Assembly (NCBI RefSeq): GCF_028372415.1
Contig: NC_092878.1
Coordinates: 136,704,750 to 136,768,749, forward strand
Origin: Notamacropus eugenii
Lineage: Eukaryota; Chordata; Mammalia; Diprotodontia; Macropodidae
Direction: 5' to 3'
Length of the DNA stretch: 64,000 nt
A program made the translations under genes and the position numbers. Positions within the stretch are counted from its first letter, which is position 1. Every line of letters starts with the position of its first letter. The notes beneath the pieces are model-generated. The model worked only from the letters and a program-made list of their open reading frames with translations, was not told the origin of the DNA and did not search any database. Positions 57,240 to 64,000 of the stretch are shown here, one piece after another.

Positions 57240-57972
57240 CAGCTCCCTACCCAAACCTGATCACAACTCTTAGTGTCTGGAATGGCTCATCTTACTCTCC
57301 ATCTTGAATTCCTATCTGTCCTTTAAAACACCAATCCTGCCTTCTCTATGAAGCCTTCCCTGATTCCATCTAGTCTTTAATGTCCATCTCTTTCCTTTAG
57401 TCTCAGATCCCCTTTTTTGTTCCTCTCATCTAACAGTTATTTTGTGTTTCATTTAATTTAGGATTATAGCTCATCTCACCCTGCCTTTAGACAGTAAAGG
57501 TCATTTGGGCAGTTCCAGTGTTTTAACTCAGCTTTGCATCTCAGCTGAATGTATTACCTCTGCCCACAACTGGTAGGGAGATAGTAGGCAGATTGACATA
57601 GCCAGCGAGCGGGTATTGCTCACTGATCTCTTCTCTCCATCTCTTCGCTCCAGGAGCCTCTCTGGCTGTGCCTCATACCTGGAATGCTCTCTCTCCCTCC
57701 ATTCCAACTACTGACCTTCTTGGCTTCCTTTAAGCCTCAACTATAATCCCACCTCCTTAGAAACCTTCTCTAGCTCCTCTTAATTCCAGCACCTTACCTC
57801 TGTCCATTATTGCCTGTTTATCTTGTATAGCTGGCTTTGTATATATTGATTTGCATGTTTTCTCCTCCATTAGATTGTAAGCTCCCTGAAAGCAGGAGAT
57901 TATCTTTTGTATCCCCAGTGATTAGCACCATGTCTGGCATGTAGTAGTAGGCATTTAATAAATGTTTATTGA
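57240..57972 (+). mobile_element. L2 LINE 3' portion (one or two copies)
   Basis: First 'tctatgaagccttccctgat' near 57340. Then a second, clearer 3' half: 'tacctggaatgctctctctc', 'ttaattccagcaccttacct', 'ttagattgtaagctccctga', 'gcatttaataaatgtttatt'. Confidence 0.8.
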
Positions 57973-57977
57973 ATTTA

Positions 57978-58095
57978 ATTATTAAGTACTTCCTGTGTGC
58001 TGGAGCGCTGTGCTAACTTGGGCATACAAGTAATCCAGACAAAGCCAGTAATCCCAGGGTGGAGGGAGATGGGCCAAGTACAGGTTTTTAGCAGG
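57978..58095 (-). mobile_element. L2 LINE tail fragment, minus strand
   Basis: 'taagtacttcctgtgtgctg', 'gagcgctgtgctaacttggg' mirror the L2 tail, head-to-head with the preceding L2. Confidence 0.55.
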
Positions 58096-59494
58096 GTTTT
58101 AACAAAGGTTTTATTTAATTTTTGATTGTTTGATAGGTAGAATAGCCTAAATTTATCTGGCATTAAGAAACAGGGTGATTTGGCTGATAACGAGTCCATA
58201 ACAAAGTTAAGAGATGATCTTTCTAGAAAGAGCAGTTATACCTTCAACATGAAGGATCCCCAAAGAATGAGTATAAGCTATACTTAAGAAGATTTCCTTT
58301 TCTACCGTATTGCCAGGCTTTGGGGCTGTTCATTGTGAAATTGTAAAAATTCGGGACATTTTTTAGGGTGACCTAAAGGAAAAACAAAACCCAGGTTGCC
58401 AATAAACATGGTTGAGGAGAGCAAATCCACACATTGGTCATGACCAGAAGTAAATGAGTGGTCATGTTTTTCCTTGATTCACAGCCACATAGATCATTGA
58501 ATGGAGGACCGTAGTGTTAGAAAAGTGGGCTCTTTATCAGGAAACAGTTTAAGATTTTTGAAAATGCAGTTGACTTTCCTTAAACTAATTTAGTTAGCTC
58601 TTCTTTAACTTTTCAAATCTGGCCTCAGCTTGTTTATTTGTTAATACTTAACTCAGCTGCGTACACTAATTCACTCATCCAACTTGCTGTTATAATCTGG
58701 TTGGTATATCATCCTTTATTTGCTTGGTTGTTTTTCTGTTCTTATTGAGGAGACTTTGAAATGTTAAAAAGTCCTTTCAGATCACTCCATTTTGCCCTTC
58801 TGTAGGACACTTCTCCATGTCGTTGGGATATACTTTTCACAAGCCTGGAGCCTGTCTCTCTTGATAATTGGTAATCAGAAAACATTAGAAACAAGATTAT
58901 TCGCATAGTTGTATCTGTCAAGGATCTTGTATGATTTTTAAATGTACATGGAAGGCAGTTGTAAGAAAGCCTTTAAACCTGTATTTTGCTCTGCTGAGTT
59001 AGGTGCCTTTGGTAGGGGGAGGGCTAACTGACAAACACAGTGGAATCTTTACACATTAGTGGGTAGTGTGATATGAAGTGTAGCTTGCTGCAAAGATTAT
59101 CTGTGAAAGTGTTTCCCTCTCATTTTTAACAAGGATATCCTTGATTTACACATAGACCATTCATAACAATTTTATGGAGATGTGAGGGTAGGCACATGAA
59201 TGATGTTTGCTGATACTTTCTCACATTTGCCTGTGGGGGCAATAATACTATCCAAGAATTTCACCATTCTTATTAAATTCTCCTCTTTGAGAAAAACAAT
59301 CCCTGACTTCTTTATGATTTTGTTGCCTCCAGCATAGATGTCTTTTGGTCTGCTTTGTCACTGCCACTAGCAGTCTTAAAAGCCATATTCATTCCTTCTT
59401 AGAGCATGTTAGGAGCTATGGTGTTGAGTTCAAATATGATTGGTACACTATTATTGACAATTGCTACACAAATGCTGGCAAATCTTTTCTAACA
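58096..59494. other. 1.4 kb without recognised feature (intron)
   Basis: AT-rich; no repeat, exon or RNA gene was recognised. Confidence 0.4.
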
Positions 59495-59710
59495 ACAATA
59501 ACAGCAACAGTTATACAACTTTAATATTTGCAAACTGCTTTTTTGCTTCCCAACAACCATATGAGGTGTGTAGGACATAGATAGTTTTCCCTATTTTTAC
59601 GGATGATGGAAGTGGTCATTCAAGGCTGAGTGCCTTACCCATCTAATAATGTCAGAGCAGCTCTCCCAGAGCCACAACTCTATCCGCTAGGTCACATTGC
59701 CTATCTCTTC
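59495..59710 (-). repeat. MIR-type SINE
   Basis: 'ccctatttttacggatgatg', 'actctatccgctaggtcaca' in reverse MIR order, decayed. Confidence 0.65.
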
Positions 59711-59919
59711 AACTTCATGTCTGTTTGATCTTCCAGTCCTTTTTTTCCTACAGATATTCTGGATGTGTTTTGGCTTGGGTGGGTTTCACAGTAATCTTTT
59801 TGACAACCTTTTGACGCTCCTGGTTTTCACAGTGACAGGTTAGGGATGAGACTTGTGATTTTTTTGATAAGTAGGGAACTTCTCTGGTCAAGAAGTTCCA
59901 TCTACAAATACGAATCAGC

Positions 59920-60085
59920 ATGTTCTCAGTAATTCCTTGTTCTTGAGAGAGTTGGCTGGAGCACTGAGAAGTGAGAGGATTTGGTCAGTTACGCAGCCTG
60001 CATGTGTCCTAAGTGGGACTGAACCCAGGTCTTCCTGGTCACAAGGCTGGCTCTCTAACCACTGTACCACCATCCCCTTGTGTAA
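59920..60085 (-). repeat. MIR-type SINE
   Basis: 'gggactgaacccaggtcttc', 'ctggctctctaaccactgta'. Confidence 0.7.
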
Positions 60086-60229
60086 TATTGTATAAATGAG
60101 CTCATACTCTCCACCAGTTTTGTCCTTGGCTATCATATCTCTTTGTCAAAAAGATTGAATCTTGGCTGACTTGAGATAGGTTTTAGGCATTTTAGGCCAT
60201 TTCTCCCTTCATAACATTTTTTGCATCTA

Positions 60230-60510
60230 AGTCCTTCCCTACAATCACACAGCTGCCACCTTAGTTTAGGTTCTTGTCACCTCTCACCTAGTTGTCACAA
60301 CAGCGTTTTAGTAATTGTTCTCCCTGGTCCAAGTCTTTCTTTTAGCACAGATCTGATTTGGTGACTCCCCTTCTCCTCCATGTCCACTAGCTTCCTGTTG
60401 TCTCCAGGAACAAACATAAACTCCTCTTTTTTTAAAGCTACCTGGCCCAAACCTGTTTCTCACATGACTGTCCATCTGTTGTCTCTATCCCTTTGTACTG
60501 GTATATCAGC
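60230..60510 (+). mobile_element. L2 LINE, left part
   Basis: 'cttttagcacagatctgatt', 'actagcttcctgttgtctcc', 'ctacctggcccaaacctgtt' in L2 order. An LTR-like repeat interrupts it, and an L2 tail follows at 61210. Confidence 0.75.
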
Positions 60511-60517
60511 AAGGACC

Positions 60518-61030
60518 CCCTCACATACACAGGAGGGCCTGCTGTACAGGTTCTTAGATCTGCTTATCTAAAAGGAGAGCACCTTTTGAGGGGTCAACAA
60601 TCTACTTTAATCAAATATATATATCATTCCTGTAGTTCAGGGGGAAAAGTCAGCACCCTGAACTTCAGGGAAAATACAAACAGAAAGACCAACAGACAGG
60701 GCTTCCAACTGTCTGACCATAGACAATATGTACATCATTACCAGAGAGAGAAGCACCAACATCTCAGTTTTCAAAGAGGGGGGAGGGAGCGGCTTCTTAA
60801 AATGACTTCCCAGAGTCCAAACCTTGTTCCAAAAAAATAAGCCCCAAAGTAAAACCTCACCTCAGAGTATATATACACTTTTCAGAGCTGGAGGGCAGGA
60901 CCTTTGTGACCCAGTGCCTCATTAGAAATTAACAAAAGGCATCTGAGGCCTATTAATGGGCAGGGAGGATCTTTAACTCCTCTCCCCACCCACCACTAAC
61001 CTTACATTAACCTTACTGGTTATGCCTTAC
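60518..61030 (-). repeat. Dispersed LTR-like repeat, copy 2
   Basis: It is collinear with copy 1 (40960-41440): 'acatacacaggagggcctgc', 'cttagatctgcttatctaaa', 'aagtcagcaccctgaacttc', 'aataagccccaaagtaaaac', 'cagtgcctcattagaaatta', 'ggcctattaatgggcaggga'. The central part (about 60690-60830) is longer than in copy 1. Inserted in an L2. Confidence 0.65.
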
Positions 61031-61209
61031 AACTGGTGCATGCAGTCCCTTCCTTCTCTCTCCCTCCAGTTTTGTTTTTTTTCTTACATTGCAAACATTT
61101 GTAGATAACGCTTGCTTTATGAGAGATTCCTTGTACAAAGTAAAACTAATAATACAATGATAATATCTGAATTAATATCTGATATCTGAATAATCCCAGT
61201 TGCTGATGT

Positions 61210-61365
61210 GACTTAAATTTAAATACCTTTTTTGGTATATCTGTATTAACTTTATGTTTATCTCGTATATATTTTTACATGTACTTGTTTCTCCCATTAG
61301 CAAGTAAGCTCATTGCAGGTAGGAATTCTTTGTACTTGTATCCCTAGTGCTTCCAAGGTACCTGG
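61210..61365 (+). mobile_element. L2 LINE, 3' tail
   Basis: 'ttctcccattagcaagtaag', 'ctcattgcaggtaggaattc', 'cttgtatccctagtgcttcc', the end of the L2 interrupted at 60510. Confidence 0.75.
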
Positions 61366-61612
61366 CACGTTATTGTTGTTCAGTCCTGTCTGACTATTGA
61401 AAGGCCATGGGGTTTTCAGGGTATAAAAATAGTAATCTTCCATTTCCTTCTCCAGTATGTCCCCAGTTTACAGATAAGGAACTGAGACAAATAGGGGTTA
61501 AGTGACTTGCTCAGGTCACACAGCTTGTGTCTGGGGCCAGATTTGAACTCAGATCTTTTTGACTCCAGTCCCAGTTGCTGTATCCACTGTACCACCTAGC
61601 AGCCCCCGAACC
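61366..61612 (-). mobile_element. Mar1-type CORE-SINE
   Basis: 'ttattgttgttcagtcctgt' (tail), 'atttccttctccagtatgtc', 'aagtgacttgctcaggtcac', 'tgtaccacctagcagccccc' (reversed tRNA-like head). Nearly full length. Confidence 0.9.
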
Positions 61613-62547
61613 ACTTAGTTGTGGCTTGGCACCCTTGTTGATTGGTTGATATGTCCATTGTCTGGTTTGGGATTTGGGGGAGGAGGGGTAGAGACGGGCA
61701 CACACCGAAGCCTAACATGGAGCCACCTTAGTGAGGAAAACCCATGTGTTGAGTAGTTCTCTGCTCTGAACTGCAGATCTTGATGTCTTTGGTCTCTTCA
61801 GAATTAGACACTTCACACAGTGCCATTCCACTGCTTGCTGCTTCCCTTTTGATCCTCCTCACCCCTCTCCTGGACCCATCTCCACTTTGGATGACTCACT
61901 GACAAGCTCTTTGACCTCAACAATTGCCCTTTACAGAGTTTATGCCTGGGAACTGCCGAACTCCCCAGTTTGGCTCTGGTTAACACAGACCACAGGATTG
62001 TTCCTTGTCAGAACTGCTCTCAGCCTAGTAGAGCTCTAGGCAAAACTCCAGGTAGGCTCGTGGGGCAATGTAGACCTGCCCAGCTAGCTCTTCACTCTTC
62101 AGGATTCCATACTGTCCTATGGGCTCCAAATCTGATTTTAGAGCAAGAACAGCTGCCAAGCCCAGTTTTTCCTGATTGCCTTTGAAAGCAGAGAGGGCAG
62201 TAGAGAGCAACTCTCAAGCTCTCTGGCTAGAGGGGAAAGGAGCTCATCCAACCTTGCCCCCAGCTATTCAGCAGGCTCCCCAGCAAAGCAATTGAACCTT
62301 TGTGTTCATGGCAGATTTTCCTGATTGCTTCTCATCTCAGTTCCTTCACCATTGTGATTTTGTTTTTGTTTTTTCACCACTCCAATGCCTTAAAGCAGTC
62401 TCCTGGTGATCAGTGACTGACCTTTCTCTTCTGAGACAAAACTCAAGAAACCCACCTGACATTACGAAATCAATATTATTTATTTAATTTTCCAATAATC
62501 CCCAAAAAGTTATTTGATTTACCACCTTGTGAGTTATAACCTCACCA
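61613..62547. other. 0.9 kb without recognised feature (intron)
   Basis: No repeat signature recognised; it includes the small open frames at 61970-62210, which show no motif. Confidence 0.4.
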
Positions 62548-62775
62548 AGCAGGCAGCTAGGTGACATAGTGGGTTAAGCACTTTGCCTGGAGTAAAGGAG
62601 ACCTGGGTTCAAATGTGGCCCCCAACACTTGCTAGCCTCTTGACCTTGGGCAAATGACAACTTCTGTCTGCCTCAGTTTCCTCATCTATACAGTGGAGAC
62701 TGTAATAGCACCCACCTCATAGGGTTATCATGAGATATTTGTAAAGTGTGTCCCAAACTTAAGTACCATATAAAC
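62548..62775 (+). mobile_element. tRNA-derived CORE-SINE
   Basis: Head 'aggcagctaggtgacatagt', 'gagacctgggttcaaatgtg', 'gaccttgggcaaatgacaac', 'ctgcctcagtttcctcatct', 'acccacctcatagggttatc'. The tail ends near 62760. Confidence 0.9.
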
Positions 62776-63094
62776 TTGTTGTTGAGGAACCAAAGTCCTC
62801 TGCAGCCACAGTCCTTGCTTTACTCTCAAGCAGTTTCCTCTCAGTCCCTTCATCTGAGAGATGAAACAGTAAAATACACTATCACCTTTAGACCTGTGCT
62901 TTTCCATTCCAATTCCCAATGATATTGACAGACTAGCAGGTGAAGCTGAGAATTAGTTTTGAGATTATTAATAAATAACTATTGACTATAAGTTTAAAAT
63001 AGTATATTTCTTAGCGCAAACATTGGCATTTAATAGACTATGTATTTGTAAGGAAAAGAGACAGGATGTAAGAGTGTCAGAGGCAGTGTGTGGT

Positions 63095-64000
63095 GCAGAG
63101 TGCTGGACTGATCGCAACTTATCCTTTCCAAGCTAAATATTCGCATTCATCAAAATGCTGCCCCCAAGGCAAAATGACAACCAGAAGAATCAATGTCAAC
63201 ACATCAGAGCTCTTCTCTGAGTGTGAGCGGGTCTGTTGCTAACTTGGAAGGAAAGTTGAGCCAACACACTGTGGGCAACAATGGAGCAGAAAAGGAGTGG
63301 GCAGCTTTCAGAGGTTTGGTGTACAGCACTGCATTTGCTCATCTGGGTCAGAACAGTTAGCAAACACCAAGACTGGTTTGATGAAAATAATGGGGAAATT
63401 CAGAGCTGCTAAATGAAAACAAAACAAAACAAAACTGCATAGAGTTTACCAGCAACATAGTTCATCCATTCCTAAGAAGGCAGCATTTCATGCCATCAGA
63501 AGTAACGTACAGGCAGAACTTAGAGAGATGCAGAATTTTTGGCTCAGCAACAAGGCGGATGAAATTCAGTTTTATGCTGATAGTAACAATCCATGGTGCT
63601 TTTATGGTGCCCTGAAGACTATTTATGGGCCACAGACTTATGGTGCATCTTAGCTTCTCAGTGCTGATGGAGCCACATTGATTAGTGATAAGGACATGAT
63701 CCTAGAGAGGTGGACTGAACACTTCCATAATGTTCTCAATAGACCATCATCAATCCATGCTGAAGCCATTGACCATTTTCAGGTTGAAGTCAATCCCTCC
63801 TAGTTGAACTTCCAACATAAGAAGAGATTTTGAGGGCCATTAGGCTCCTTTCATGTGGCAAGGCACCTGGTGCTAATTCTGTTCCAGCTGAGATTTACAA
63901 GATAGGGGGTCCATTGCTCATACGAAACTTGACTGAAATTCTCCAGATTACATGGCAAGAGGAGGTTATCCCCCAGGAGTTCAAGGATGCCTGCATTGTT
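63095..64000 (+). mobile_element. RTE-like LINE, 5' part of the reverse-transcriptase ORF, runs off the window
   Basis: A non-LTR retrotransposon coding region on the + strand. Pieces in order: 'GLVYSTAFAHLGQN' (about 63315-63355), 'HQDWFDENNGEIQ' (about 63367-63405), 'LREMQNFWLSNKADEIQFYA' (about 63517-63580), 'GALKTIYGPQTYGAS' (about 63607-63650), 'LLSADGATLISDKDMILERW' (about 63655-63715). Then comes a 60-codon open stretch from 63821 to the window end beginning 'EEILRAIRLLSCGKAPGANS', the RT 'GKAPG-D-IPAE' block. A frameshift and a few stops interrupt earlier parts. The clade (RTE) is recalled, not tested. Confidence 0.85.

Noticed and set aside
44756-62547. METAP1 exon 2 (ECFKGSWATHKLLHKK)
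   Set aside because: Looked for on the + strand by eye and not found; it is probably beyond the window. A translated search would settle this.

Overview
The window is marsupial nuclear DNA. This is read from its repeat content: marsupial CORE-SINEs (Mar1 type: tRNA-like head, CORE segment, RTE-like tail), marsupial L1 3' ends, very abundant L2, MIR, CR1 and RTE LINE pieces, hAT miniature elements and endogenous retroviruses. I cannot tell an American from an Australian marsupial by eye.

Only one host gene is certain: exon 1 of METAP1 (methionine aminopeptidase 1, type I), + strand, 30418-30531. It starts inside a TATA-less CpG island (about 29.9-31.4 kb), and its 5' splice site is at 30532. 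Everything to the right, about 33 kb, would be METAP1 intron 1; I did not find exon 2. Everything to the left is intergenic. The island is preceded directly by an 85-87 bp tandem array (about 29136-29930) built from the 3' end of an L2 LINE.

Layout. 0.3-9.8 kb: overlapping L2, L1, CR1, SINE and hAT remnants. 9.8-12.4 kb: no recognised element. 12.4-16.8 kb: SINEs, a LINE endonuclease-like stretch, an unidentified coding-like patch (13.5-14.3 kb) and an hAT element nested in a MIR. 16.8-21 kb: a long L2 copy split by an L1 (5'-complete, 3'-truncated, 16-bp target duplication) and by a second, unclassified insertion. 21.6-22.35 kb: a composite repeat with direct repeats at its ends. 23.2-28.8 kb: L2 and L1 pieces, including a minus-strand half-L1 (HAL1-like) split by a solo LTR. 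28.9-31.4 kb: L2, tandem array, CpG island, METAP1 exon 1. 34.5-37.8 kb: an old minus-strand provirus with 5-bp target duplication. 41.7-44.6 kb: a second minus-strand provirus with a tRNA-Pro primer site. 44.6-63 kb: intronic sequence with scattered L2/MIR/SINE copies. 63.1-64 kb: an RTE-type LINE running off the window, with a readable reverse-transcriptase start.

No tRNA, rRNA or CRISPR locus was recognised, and I saw no new gene system. The most interesting items are structural: the L2-derived array at the METAP1 promoter, the 3'-truncated L1, the LTR octamer array, the composite repeat and the unidentified coding-like patch. All repeat family names come from recalled consensus sequences, not from a search. 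Edges are usually good to about 10-30 bp, except where a target duplication fixes them.
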